Virus record (IMG/VR): IMGVR_UViG_3300023202_000125
Location: 1 to 28,298 of that record
DNA length: 28,298 bases
Source: a virus
Direction: 5' to 3' (one strand)
Shown here: positions 20,282 through 27,440 of the stretch, one piece after another
Position numbering within the stretch: the stretch's first letter is position 1
Layout: every line of letters begins with the position of its first letter
Made by a program: the position numbers and the translations under genes
Notes under the pieces: model-generated
What the model was told of the DNA's origin: nothing
The model's database searches: none
What the model saw: only the letters and a program-made list of their open reading frames with translations

Positions 20282-22609
20282 TCACTTTTGGTCCTCCGTA
20301 TAGGCCTTGGCTATTTTGACCGGCTCGGTCAGGCCGATCGCAGGGTTGTCGCTTTTGATGTACAAACGTGGCTTGCCGCCGTCTGGCAGCACTGTGTTAT
20401 TTACGCGGCCGTCTTTCAAATGGGGGTGCCAGTCATAGCCTAAAGACTGGAGGACCTCACGGCGCCGATTTTGGGGTATGCGTCGAGATACATTCAGCTT
20501 ATCCAGTAGCCGGTCGAGAGCCATCGATGATATCCATCCGTTTTTAAAACCTGCGGTGCCTTGCTCGATAGTTTCGACTATTTCTTGCTCTACTCCTCCG
20601 AGCCCTTGCTGGATAGCGGTTTCCGTCGAGGAGGTAATAGGAGCGCGTTTACAGTGCGTTGCGGGGTTAAATTCATCGGGTATATCGTAAGTAGAGAGGT
20701 ATTCGTTAACGTACATCATCCCCTCGTCGTTCAGCCACTCATAAATATTGGGAAAATAATCACCTCCCATGCCGTCCCGAATCAGGTCGTCTGCGGTCTG
20801 TTGTGCAGTATAAAAAACCGCAAAGCGGCGGTCGTTACGTGTTTTACGCAGACCGTCCTTGTGGTTAGTGTTGATTAAAAAGTTAGCGCAAACATCCCGG
20901 GTTACCTTAGCCCCACCTTTCGACTCGATCTCCTGCCGCTCACCGGTGACCATCGGCTTCATCGCCTCCATGATTTCGTTGCGGCCGTCTTGAGTATAAA
21001 TATCCTCAACCGCGATGAAAGTCCTGCCGTATATCCAGTCGTTAAAGCGACTAGCCAGCTCGGCCGCCTTGGGATAGTGGGTGTAACGCGTGCCGACCGC
21101 GAAGGCCACACAGCGAGTTAGTAGCGTCTTACCGTTCCCCTCAACTCCCTGAATCACAGGGCACCATTGAAACTTCACCCCCGGGTATTGAATGATGGCC
21201 GCGAGGTAGCAAATTAAAATCTGCTGGTCGCGTTTGTTTGGTAGTAGCAATGCGATATGCCTAAGGAACCGTTCGACGCATCCCTTTTTGCGCATGGTTT
21301 TTATCGGCCACCAAACATTCGCCATCGTTTGCCCGTCTTTTTCTATGATGACGCCAGCGGGCAGGTCCGGGCGAAAGCAGGTCGTATCGGCACGCGGCGA
21401 GACAAAAGCCTGCGACTCCGTGAACGCCTCCCATGCGTTTCTGGTTGTGCGCTCATTACGGCTGTCCATCATCAGTGACCGGCCACCGTAACGAACCCGG
21501 AACCGCTCGGCATTGATAAGGACACCACCCGGGATGAGGGCTTTATGCTCGTCAGTTACATACACGCATCCGGCAAAATGTCTCAGCTGCTCTTCAACAG
21601 ACAAAAAAGTATTTCCAGTAATGATTTCAGCTTTAGTCACGCCCTCTTGACTAGGCGCAGGGTTTGCGTTAGGTTGAGCCGGCTTATCACAGATCCAGTC
21701 CTTTTGTCTCCCGCATGCGCTTTCGATCGTTCGCGGGAGATAGTCCTCACGGTCCCACTTATCTCGACGTAGTGCTGAACGCTCCATGAGCCGCTGAATA
21801 CGCTCGCAGTCGTTACCTGTCCAGAAGGCAAGGTGCTGAGCAAGCGCTGCGTCAGCCGAACTCGCGTTATAAGACCGCTCCGGATCTGGGTATGAAGCTG
21901 CCAGTACCTCCTCATTCGCCTCCCACAGATCGGCAAACGATGCATTGCCCCCAAATATCGATCGGGCTGAGTTCGACTGCAGCGCTCGCCTTAACAGGTC
22001 CTCATCATCTGTTGGGCCGTTCCATCCACTACAAGGCCCATCGGTCCAGCCTTCTCCTGAGGACTCTACCGGACGGAAGTATTTGTCAATAACAGCGGGT
22101 AGCATATTCGTGGCGTCCAACCCCGCGTTACCCATCGCGTTAGTTCCGGTCAGCGCCACAAAGCGATCGCTTGAGTAAAGCTCTATGCCTCTCTCCGCGT
22201 TCCTGCAACTGTGAGGTGGTATTTTTCCACTCCCGATAATGTGAAGGCCTCGACCAGAGCTGGAAATTTCAACCGCTGCGTTGGCCAACATACCCAGTAA
22301 CTCCAGCGCTAGTGGTGACCACGTGTTGTTATCCTGTAAGCAGTTATCGATATCCAAAAACCAGAAAGGGTCGTTTCTCGTGAACACGAAACCCACGCCG
22401 TGCCCATGCCCGAGGTCCTTGGCAAACCGTGAGGCGGTTTCAAAGTCCATCCACCCGCTTGGGTCGAGGGCGCTTATCAAGTATTGCGTTTGAGGGTTGA
22501 TTGGCAGCTTGTCTAATTTACCGGGTCTCTTTTCGCTCGCAACGAGTCGGTACACAACAAATTGGTTATAAGAATTTAAGGCGCATAACGCCTCTGGCAG
22601 CAAATCCAT
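20282..22609 (-). CDS. Primase-helicase, NrS-1-like AEP with DUF5906-type helicase
   Basis: A 775-residue replication protein. An archaeo-eukaryotic primase-type domain (about 1-180) has the metal-binding FLDIDN (D86 and D88) and SSGRGLHIIG (H123). A middle segment (about 255-300), FWTGNDCERIQRLMERSA then RRDKWDREDYLPRTI, is like the helicase-binding segment of the NrS-1 phage polymerase. A superfamily 3-like helicase follows (about 480-610): Walker A GVEGNGKT (488-495), Walker B FIAVEDI (531-537), sensor FLINTNHKDGL and RNDRRF near 591-596 as arginine finger. It primes and unwinds phage DNA. AAGGA lies 8 nt before the ATG. Confidence 0.92.
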   Translation of the reverse strand: MDLLPEALCALNSYNQFVVYRLVASEKRPGKLDKLPINPQTQYLISALDPSGWMDFETASRFAKDLGHGHGVGFVFTRNDPFWFLDIDNCLQDNNTWSPLALELLGMLANAAVEISSSGRGLHIIGSGKIPPHSCRNAERGIELYSSDRFVALTGTNAMGNAGLDATNMLPAVIDKYFRPVESSGEGWTDGPCSGWNGPTDDEDLLRRALQSNSARSIFGGNASFADLWEANEEVLAASYPDPERSYNASSADAALAQHLAFWTGNDCERIQRLMERSALRRDKWDREDYLPRTIESACGRQKDWICDKPAQPNANPAPSQEGVTKAEIITGNTFLSVEEQLRHFAGCVYVTDEHKALIPGGVLINAERFRVRYGGRSLMMDSRNERTTRNAWEAFTESQAFVSPRADTTCFRPDLPAGVIIEKDGQTMANVWWPIKTMRKKGCVERFLRHIALLLPNKRDQQILICYLAAIIQYPGVKFQWCPVIQGVEGNGKTLLTRCVAFAVGTRYTHYPKAAELASRFNDWIYGRTFIAVEDIYTQDGRNEIMEAMKPMVTGERQEIESKGGAKVTRDVCANFLINTNHKDGLRKTRNDRRFAVFYTAQQTADDLIRDGMGGDYFPNIYEWLNDEGMMYVNEYLSTYDIPDEFNPATHCKRAPITSSTETAIQQGLGGVEQEIVETIEQGTAGFKNGWISSMALDRLLDKLNVSRRIPQNRRREVLQSLGYDWHPHLKDGRVNNTVLPDGGKPRLYIKSDNPAIGLTEPVKIAKAYTEDQK

Positions 22610-22631
22610 TTAGAGTGTCCTTGTTCGGGTT

Positions 22632-22943
22632 TTAATTAAAATATGTCAGGGCTTTCTGTTTCAATTCCTTATCTACTGAATGTGCCTGTCGGTCTCCTAA
22701 TGCTAGTCCTTGTGCGATGACGGGCAATATTCCGTTTTGAATTGCCGTCTCCATCACCTCTCTTTTTAAGTTGTCCATGTTAGTGAAATACCAAGTCACG
22801 AGCGCGGTGGACGTTCCCGCTTCGCTTGCCACCGTTTTACGTCTGAGGTTTAGGTATCCAACCCGCTTTGCAAGTCGCAGCGCCGCTTCTAGAATTTCTT
22901 TTCTCCGCTGAATCGGATCTTGTCTTTTTACTTTACTTTGCAT
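22632..22943 (-). CDS. Short TetR-type DNA-binding protein
   Basis: A 103-residue protein with a TetR N-terminal domain. RKEILEAALRLAKRVGYLNL forms helix 1. KTVASEAGTSTALVTWYFTN is the helix-turn-helix (compare the family pattern I-A-x-x-A-G-V-S-x-x-x-L-Y-x-x-F). DNLKREVMETAIQNGI follows. Typical TetR proteins are about 200 residues; the ligand-binding C-terminal domain is missing, so it may act without a small-molecule inducer. Its promoter holds a 22-bp dyad also found at three other promoters, so it is the best candidate for their regulator. GGAGG precedes the ATG. Confidence 0.85.
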   Translation of the reverse strand: MQSKVKRQDPIQRRKEILEAALRLAKRVGYLNLRRKTVASEAGTSTALVTWYFTNMDNLKREVMETAIQNGILPVIAQGLALGDRQAHSVDKELKQKALTYFN

Positions 22944-22957
22944 CGTTCCTCCGAGGC

Positions 22958-22985
22958 ATTATATGGTTATTGCCCGTTACGTCAA
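22958..22985 (-). promoter_or_regulatory. Promoter of the TetR-like gene
   Basis: On the minus strand TTGACG (22980-22985), 16-nt spacer, perfect TATAAT (22958-22963), 15 nt before the ATG. The family B operator 1 lies between and over the -35. Confidence 0.8.
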
Positions 22986-22988
22986 TAA
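22967..22988 (-). promoter_or_regulatory. Family B operator 1 (autoregulatory)
   Basis: TTATTGACG-N4-GGGCAATAA on the minus strand. The outer six bases of each half (TTATTG and CAATAA) are perfectly inverted. It covers the -35 and spacer of the TetR-like gene promoter, suited to autorepression. Confidence 0.7.
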
Positions 22989-22992
22989 TAAC

Positions 22993-23196
22993 TTAAACAC
23001 TTCCGTTTCTTAAAAAGTTCATTACGGTTTGAGTGCATTTGAAACAAGCTGTTCTTTCATTTTTATGCATTCCATTTACAACCGCGGCCTCCACGTCACG
23101 AAAGTGGAACTTGCCCACCTGCAACTCTTCGCCACAAAAACTTTTGTTTTCGTCGTCAAACGAACGAATATGGTCACCACTATCAAGTCCCGTCAT
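22993..23196 (-). CDS. Small Cys-containing protein between nuclease and TetR gene
   Basis: A 67-residue protein starting at ATG 23196, overlapping the nuclease stop as ATGA, with GAGAGG upstream. The longer frame back to 23259 has no RBS. It reads MTGLDSGDHIRSFDDENKSF, then CGEELQVGKFHFRDVEAAVV, then NERTACFKCTQTVMNFL. The Cys at about 21, 54 and 57 and the His residues may bind zinc. No family recognised. Confidence 0.76.
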   Translation of the reverse strand: MTGLDSGDHIRSFDDENKSFCGEELQVGKFHFRDVEAAVVNGMHKNERTACFKCTQTVMNFLRNGSV

Positions 23197-23681
23197 AAAG
23201 TTCCCTCTCCGATTGCAAAGCCGGCGTCGCCACCTAACGCCATAACCATTTCGGCCCAACGCAGCTGAGCCTCCTCTCTGTCTGTTCCGCGGTAAATCCA
23301 GTTACTTGCTTTCACCTCTCGACTAACAAACTGGCCTATAGTGAGCCCTACATGTGCAGGCGTGATTACCACGGGGCGGATTCCGATTAAGTCAGCTGAC
23401 TTTATTTGTTTGTTAAGACGACTGGAGTCGTTAGCCAAACCATAACGAATAAAGTCGCCATTAGAAGTATAGGTGGCGCCCACGTTATTTCGCCACAGCG
23501 GCCATCCTAGCCGCGCGGCCTCTATACGCACTCGCGATTGTATTGACGCTTCTGATGATCGGCTGCTAGTATCGACAGCAAGAATCAGATCTCGGTTCTC
23601 CTCAATTGCAGTCCTTCGGAGGTAGTCGTCCGCTGCCTCTCGTGGGATATTCCATTTCCTTGCCCATTCATAAAACCACAT
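23193..23681 (-). CDS. VRR-NUC family nuclease
   Basis: A 162-residue protein of the VRR-NUC (PD-(D/E)XK) superfamily. After the N-terminal part come SEASIQSRVRIEAARLGW with an E of the active site and PLWRNNVGATYTSNG. SADLIGIRPVVIT follows, with D of the D-x(n)-E-x-K motif, then GQFVSREVKASNW with E-V-K, then EAQLRWAEMVMALGG. Phage members are stand-alone Holliday-junction or flap nucleases of replication and recombination. AGGGA lies 6 nt before the ATG. It lies between helicase and primase, as expected for a replication module. Confidence 0.88.
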   Translation of the reverse strand: MWFYEWARKWNIPREAADDYLRRTAIEENRDLILAVDTSSRSSEASIQSRVRIEAARLGWPLWRNNVGATYTSNGDFIRYGLANDSSRLNKQIKSADLIGIRPVVITPAHVGLTIGQFVSREVKASNWIYRGTDREEAQLRWAEMVMALGGDAGFAIGEGTL

Positions 23682-23697
23682 AATTCTTCCCTAATTC

Positions 23698-25350
23698 TTA
23701 AGCATTGCTTAGCGTATCCGCTACTGCCCACTCCGTCAATAGGCAAGAAGTGAGCCTCTCCGTCAACTCCTCAGCTGCTTTGGTTTTCAGCGTTTGTGCG
23801 CTTAATATGTCTACACCAAATTTAAAATAGAAGGTCCTATAGATCTCAGCGTCATCTTTACCTTCGGCTCTTTGATAGCCGGCCCAATCCGCTATTTTTT
23901 CTCGCAGAACCGCCTGCGCCGCTTGTTTTTCTTTGTGCCTTTTTGCTAACGATACCTGTGCGATGGGCGGCAGGTATGGTGAGATGATCGGGGCATTGTC
24001 GACCTTCTCTATTTCACCACGCATTTTAGCCAGTACTTCTGGGTCGAGTTCTGTCAGGTCGCCGTCCACAAACTCGGGCGCCGTTCGTGCTGCAGGAGGC
24101 GTAAAGTGGCCGCAGTAGGGGCACTGCTTGCTTGTACGCCGGTAGACCAGCATGCACTTTTTATTGAGGCAGGTCTTTAAAGGGATACTATCCTCGGGCG
24201 CTGTTCGGGCACCGCGTCCTTCCCTGCGGTTGAGCGTCCAATTGCGCGGTGAGTCAGGTAGTCCGTGCCGAATAACATTGTCGACATGGTCGATGATGAT
24301 CGCATGATCTTTCCCTGCCATTGGCCTCAAGGCGCGGCCGAATTGCTGTGAGTACAGACCGAACGACTGAGTTGGCCGGGCCATAGAAACAACCTCGATT
24401 GCTGGTACGTCCACCCCCTCTCCCAAAAGATCGACGTTCACCAGCTGGAGGATCTCACGCTTGCGAAAACGGTCCATCACACGGGCGCGGAGAAGGTCGG
24501 GCGTTTTGCTACTGATAACCTCTGCAGACACCCCCGCTAAACGGAACTCTTCTGCAATTTCTGCTGCAGCATCGATATCAACTGCAAACGTGACCCCGAG
24601 TTTGCCGGGCGCGATCTTAAGGTAATGGCTTACAACATCACCAGTGATGTGCGACTTGTGAACGGCCTTCCTAAGTTTGGGCGGGCTATAATCACCGCCG
24701 GCACTAATCGTAACCTCTGATAAATCCAGATTAGAGGGCGGCGCAAATATTCGGTAATCCGTGAGATACCCCCTATTAATAAGATCGCGCATCGATGGGC
24801 CGATCACGATAGCGTCCATGAGGCCGTCAGCGTGACGACCGAGGCCTTTACCGTCGGCGCGAATGGGTGTTGCGGTCGGGTAAAGACCTTTTGCGTTCGG
24901 GAATAACGCTGCAGCTTTGCCCCACTTCTTTTTTTTCAAAGGGTGATGCCCCTCGTCTTGCACGACCAATGTGACGCGTGCAAACCACGGTGTTTTCTCG
25001 CGCATGCGAATCAGAGTATCCACGCCTGCAACGCTAGCCGCCGCTTGGGGGTGGTAGTAGGAGCGGCCCAGCTCGTTCATGTGCATCGTGACGATATCGC
25101 GTACCGCTCGCTTTGGAGCGATGATATTGTGTCGAACACCGTGCCGTCCGAGGGTAAGTGATATCTGGCTCACCAGCTCTACGCGGTGTGCGATGGCGAT
25201 AGAGTAGCCCTTATGTTGGGCTATTATGTGGGAGAAAAGTACAGTTTTGCCTGCCCCGGTTGCTAATTGAGCTAAAACGTTAGTGGCGCCGTTCATCCAA
25301 GCCCGATAAATATCCTGAACAACTTGCTCTTGATAGTCCCTGAGTTTCAT
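23698..25350 (-). CDS. Superfamily 2 DEAH-type helicase with zinc ribbon
   Basis: A 550-residue SSL2/RadD-like helicase. Motif I is QLATGAGKT (to about 36), motif II DEGHH (132-136), motif III YPTATP (about 158-162), motif V DLLGEGVDVP and motif VI QQFGRALRP (335-343). A zinc ribbon follows (C394, C399, C410, C413). The charged helical C-terminus, rich in Lys and Ala, has no recognised role. It unwinds DNA using ATP, probably in phage replication or recombination with the nuclease next to it. ATG 25350 with AAGGA upstream is preferred to an upstream in-frame start at 25407, which lies before the promoter's -10. Confidence 0.93.
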   Translation of the reverse strand: MKLRDYQEQVVQDIYRAWMNGATNVLAQLATGAGKTVLFSHIIAQHKGYSIAIAHRVELVSQISLTLGRHGVRHNIIAPKRAVRDIVTMHMNELGRSYYHPQAAASVAGVDTLIRMREKTPWFARVTLVVQDEGHHPLKKKKWGKAAALFPNAKGLYPTATPIRADGKGLGRHADGLMDAIVIGPSMRDLINRGYLTDYRIFAPPSNLDLSEVTISAGGDYSPPKLRKAVHKSHITGDVVSHYLKIAPGKLGVTFAVDIDAAAEIAEEFRLAGVSAEVISSKTPDLLRARVMDRFRKREILQLVNVDLLGEGVDVPAIEVVSMARPTQSFGLYSQQFGRALRPMAGKDHAIIIDHVDNVIRHGLPDSPRNWTLNRREGRGARTAPEDSIPLKTCLNKKCMLVYRRTSKQCPYCGHFTPPAARTAPEFVDGDLTELDPEVLAKMRGEIEKVDNAPIISPYLPPIAQVSLAKRHKEKQAAQAVLREKIADWAGYQRAEGKDDAEIYRTFYFKFGVDILSAQTLKTKAAEELTERLTSCLLTEWAVADTLSNA

Positions 25351-25361
25351 GCAGCCATTCC

Positions 25362-25383
25362 TTATTGACGGTATGGGCAATAT
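25362..25383 (+). promoter_or_regulatory. Family B operator 2, between divergent replication genes
   Basis: TTATTGACG-N4-GGGCAATAT. Same sequence and spacing as operator 1 but with a different centre (GTAT). It overlaps the -10 of the leftward helicase promoter and forms the -35 of a rightward candidate promoter, so one protein could control both. Confidence 0.7.
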
Positions 25384-25394
25384 AGAAGTATCCT
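25365..25394 (+). promoter_or_regulatory. Weak rightward promoter of the Pro-rich gene
   Basis: TTGACG (25365-25370), 18 nt, TATCCT (25389-25394). The -10 is a partial match, so it may need help or be an artefact of the operator. Confidence 0.4.
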
Positions 25395-25407
25395 TACGGC
25401 CTGTCAA
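25379..25407 (-). promoter_or_regulatory. Strong leftward promoter of the helicase operon
   Basis: On the minus strand a perfect TTGACA (25402-25407), 17-nt spacer, TATATT (25379-25384). It drives the helicase gene with a leader of about 20 nt. Confidence 0.82.
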
Positions 25408-25430
25408 TTGCCAGATAATAAGGAAATTCT

Positions 25431-26150
25431 ATGTTACAGCTACACATTCCCGATCTAACCCGATACAAACCCGTTCAGCTTCGCGCTATTGCAAGATTGC
25501 TATTAGCGATGGCAGGTGATGAGCTAGTTGAAGCCCCTGCTAAAGAGGAGAATATTTTAAAAGAACCAGAAATAACCTCGGCACCGAGCATCCCTGAGTC
25601 GCCGCGCGAGTCTAACGACGATTGCGTAGAAATGGAGTCTCCACCAGCTCCCGATGACGACATGATTCCGGAGACCTTCGAAGAGCCTGTCGCTCCACCG
25701 CCACCGCCGCCACCTGCTACATCAGTCGCTCCACCGCCACCGCCGCCACCTGCTGCGCCTTCGGTTGAGCTTGATAAACGCGGTCTGCCGTGGGACGCGA
25801 GGATCCACTCCAGTTCAAAAAAGTTTAAGGTGGACGGCACTTGGAAAAACCTGCGTAACCTCGATAAAGAGTACGTTAAAAAAATCGAGCAAGAATTACT
25901 TTCGGCTCAAGCCGCACCGGCCGCTACAACCAATCCAGAAGATGAACCTGCCGTCGTGCAGCAGCCTTTTCCTAAGCTAATGGTCGACATCGCAAAATGG
26001 ATTAATAGCGGGAAAATATCTCGACCAGATATCATCGCTATCGCACAAAGCCACGGTATCAAGTCCATTCCACTTATAGCGACTCGTGTTGATTTGATTC
26101 CAACGATACGAGCTGACATTGAAGCTGCCATGATGATGGGAGATGAGTGA
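25431..26150 (+). CDS. Pro-rich phage protein with GLPWDARIHSS motif
   Basis: A 239-residue protein. The N-terminus MLQLHIPDLTRYKPVQLRAI leads into an acidic, Pro-rich linker with two 12-residue units (VAPPPPPPPATS). A conserved module follows, LDKRGLPWDARIHSSSKKFK then WKNLRNLDKEYVKKIEQEL, known from phage replication clusters next to DUF2800 and ssDNA-binding genes. The C-terminal domain is helical (LMVDIAKWINSGKISRPDII). A role in replication or recombination is inferred from context; no enzyme motif is seen. AAGGA lies 6 nt before the ATG, and the stop overlaps the next ATG by 1 nt. Confidence 0.87.
   Translation: MLQLHIPDLTRYKPVQLRAIARLLLAMAGDELVEAPAKEENILKEPEITSAPSIPESPRESNDDCVEMESPPAPDDDMIPETFEEPVAPPPPPPPATSVAPPPPPPPAAPSVELDKRGLPWDARIHSSSKKFKVDGTWKNLRNLDKEYVKKIEQELLSAQAAPAATTNPEDEPAVVQQPFPKLMVDIAKWINSGKISRPDIIAIAQSHGIKSIPLIATRVDLIPTIRADIEAAMMMGDE
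25689..25754 (+). repeat. Two 30-bp direct repeats encoding poly-Pro
   Basis: The 30 bp starting GTCGCTCCACCGCC at 25689 recur exactly at 25725 (period 36 bp), encoding two VAPPPPPPPA units. Slippage or unequal recombination could change the copy number and so linker length. Confidence 0.85.
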
Positions 26151-27370
26151 TGCAACATTCTAAGCTACCGCCTTCATCGGCTGCTCGAAGGGTAGCGTGT
26201 CCGGGGTCGCGAGCATTAGAGGCTCGCTACCCTGAGAACGATTCCCCTCATGCCAAAGAGGGAGAGGCCGCCCACTGGTTGGCAATGTTTATCATGCAAG
26301 AAAAACCGATTTGTCGCTGGGACCAGAATTTCATGTTCTACAACGATCACGACGATAAATGGGACGAGATATTCGAGGCCCCAAACGGGGAACCGCTAAC
26401 CGAGGAGATGTACGACGGCGCCCTGCTTTATCAGAAAGCCATTGAAAAGTATATGACTAGGGATGCATGTTCTTTTCCTGCTCCCGCGCCGGAGCCAGTT
26501 TTACATCTTGAAGAGCGCGTGAGTATCGAGCGTATTCACCCGGACTGTTGGGGAACGCCAGACGCGTGGGCTCACCTCTCAGACGGCTTGCATATCTGGG
26601 ATTACAAATTCGGCTATCTTTTTGTTGAGGTTTACGAAAACTGGCAACTCATAGAGTACTGCGCTGGTATACTGGATGAGGTTAAGGCACGGATGCCAAA
26701 CTTTGACGATAGACACCTTCCTGTCCATTTTCACATTGTTCAGCCTCGAAGTTTTCATCGAGACGGGCCGGTACGGTCATGGCATGTTATGGCGAGTGAC
26801 TTGCGAAGCCATTTCAACATCCTATCCCATGCAGAAGCCGAGGCCTCCAAAGACGACGCGCTATGCAACCCCACTCCGGAGTGTACCTACTGTCGTGGCC
26901 GGCACGCGTGCAAAGCCATCCAACGATCGGCACTTTCCGCAGTAGAAACTAGCATGATGAACACGCCACTGGACCTACACTCTTATGAGGTGGGATCTGA
27001 GTTGCGCATCCTCAAACGAGCTGCCAAACTACTCGACGCTCGAATAACCGGACTTGAGCAGGAAGCGAACAGTATGATCTCGCGCGGTGAGTTCGTTCCT
27101 TATTTCCGACTGGAACGCACGAAAGGCCGTGAACGCTGGACCATGACTCCTGAAGAAGTCGCGGAGGTGGGCGAGGCTTACGAAGTGGACCTCCGTAAAC
27201 CACTCACGGTGATCACGCCTCGACAGGCAGCTAAGCTCAAAATTCCCGAAGACGTAATCCAAGAAATGTCGGAGCGTCCAGACGGACCAACGAAACTCGT
27301 GGAAGACGACGGCCTCAACGCGAAAAAGATATTCGGTGCCGGCGAGTATGAAAAAAGCCAGCCCATTTAG
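26150..27370 (+). CDS. DUF2800 RecB/Cas4-like nuclease
   Basis: A 406-residue PD-(D/E)XK protein of the DUF2800 family. Active-site blocks: KEGEAAHW (about 37-43), WGTPDAW (D138), IWDYKFGYLFVEV (D151-x-K153) and ENWQLIEYCAG. C17 (VACPGS) with the late C245, C248 and C254 (PECTYCRGRHACKA) form a likely four-Cys iron-sulfur site as in Cas4/AddB nucleases. It probably processes DNA ends in phage recombination together with the ssDNA-binding protein downstream. ATG 26150 has GGGAG 7 nt upstream; the in-frame GTG at 26147 is less likely. The C-terminal third is mixed and charged, ending KKIFGAGEYEKSQPI. Confidence 0.9.
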   Translation: MQHSKLPPSSAARRVACPGSRALEARYPENDSPHAKEGEAAHWLAMFIMQEKPICRWDQNFMFYNDHDDKWDEIFEAPNGEPLTEEMYDGALLYQKAIEKYMTRDACSFPAPAPEPVLHLEERVSIERIHPDCWGTPDAWAHLSDGLHIWDYKFGYLFVEVYENWQLIEYCAGILDEVKARMPNFDDRHLPVHFHIVQPRSFHRDGPVRSWHVMASDLRSHFNILSHAEAEASKDDALCNPTPECTYCRGRHACKAIQRSALSAVETSMMNTPLDLHSYEVGSELRILKRAAKLLDARITGLEQEANSMISRGEFVPYFRLERTKGRERWTMTPEEVAEVGEAYEVDLRKPLTVITPRQAAKLKIPEDVIQEMSERPDGPTKLVEDDGLNAKKIFGAGEYEKSQPI

Positions 27371-27392
27371 TTATTGACCTAAGCGGCAGTAA
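27371..27392 (+). promoter_or_regulatory. Family B operator 3, before the ssDNA-binding gene
   Basis: TTATTGACC-N4-CGGCAGTAA. The left half and spacing match operators 1 and 2; the right half differs at two positions from GGGCAATAA. It covers the -35 and most of the spacer of the promoter of the next gene. Confidence 0.6.
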
Positions 27393-27402
27393 GAATTAAC
27401 AT
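27374..27402 (+). promoter_or_regulatory. Promoter of the ssDNA-binding gene
   Basis: TTGACC (27374-27379), 17-nt spacer, TAACAT (27397-27402), 38 nt before the ATG. Confidence 0.55.
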
Positions 27403-27440
27403 TCACTGCTATTTTAAGGACTACATAAAAGGAAATTTAG

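Noticed and set aside
25475-25840. Gly-rich minus-strand protein opposite the Pro-rich gene
   Set aside because: It is the antisense shadow of the poly-Pro repeats; no RBS, and the sense frame has a conserved domain.
26669-26676. Additional family A operator (GGTATACT) inside the DUF2800 gene
   Set aside because: Only one half-site is present, without a -35 or the opposite half, inside conserved coding sequence.
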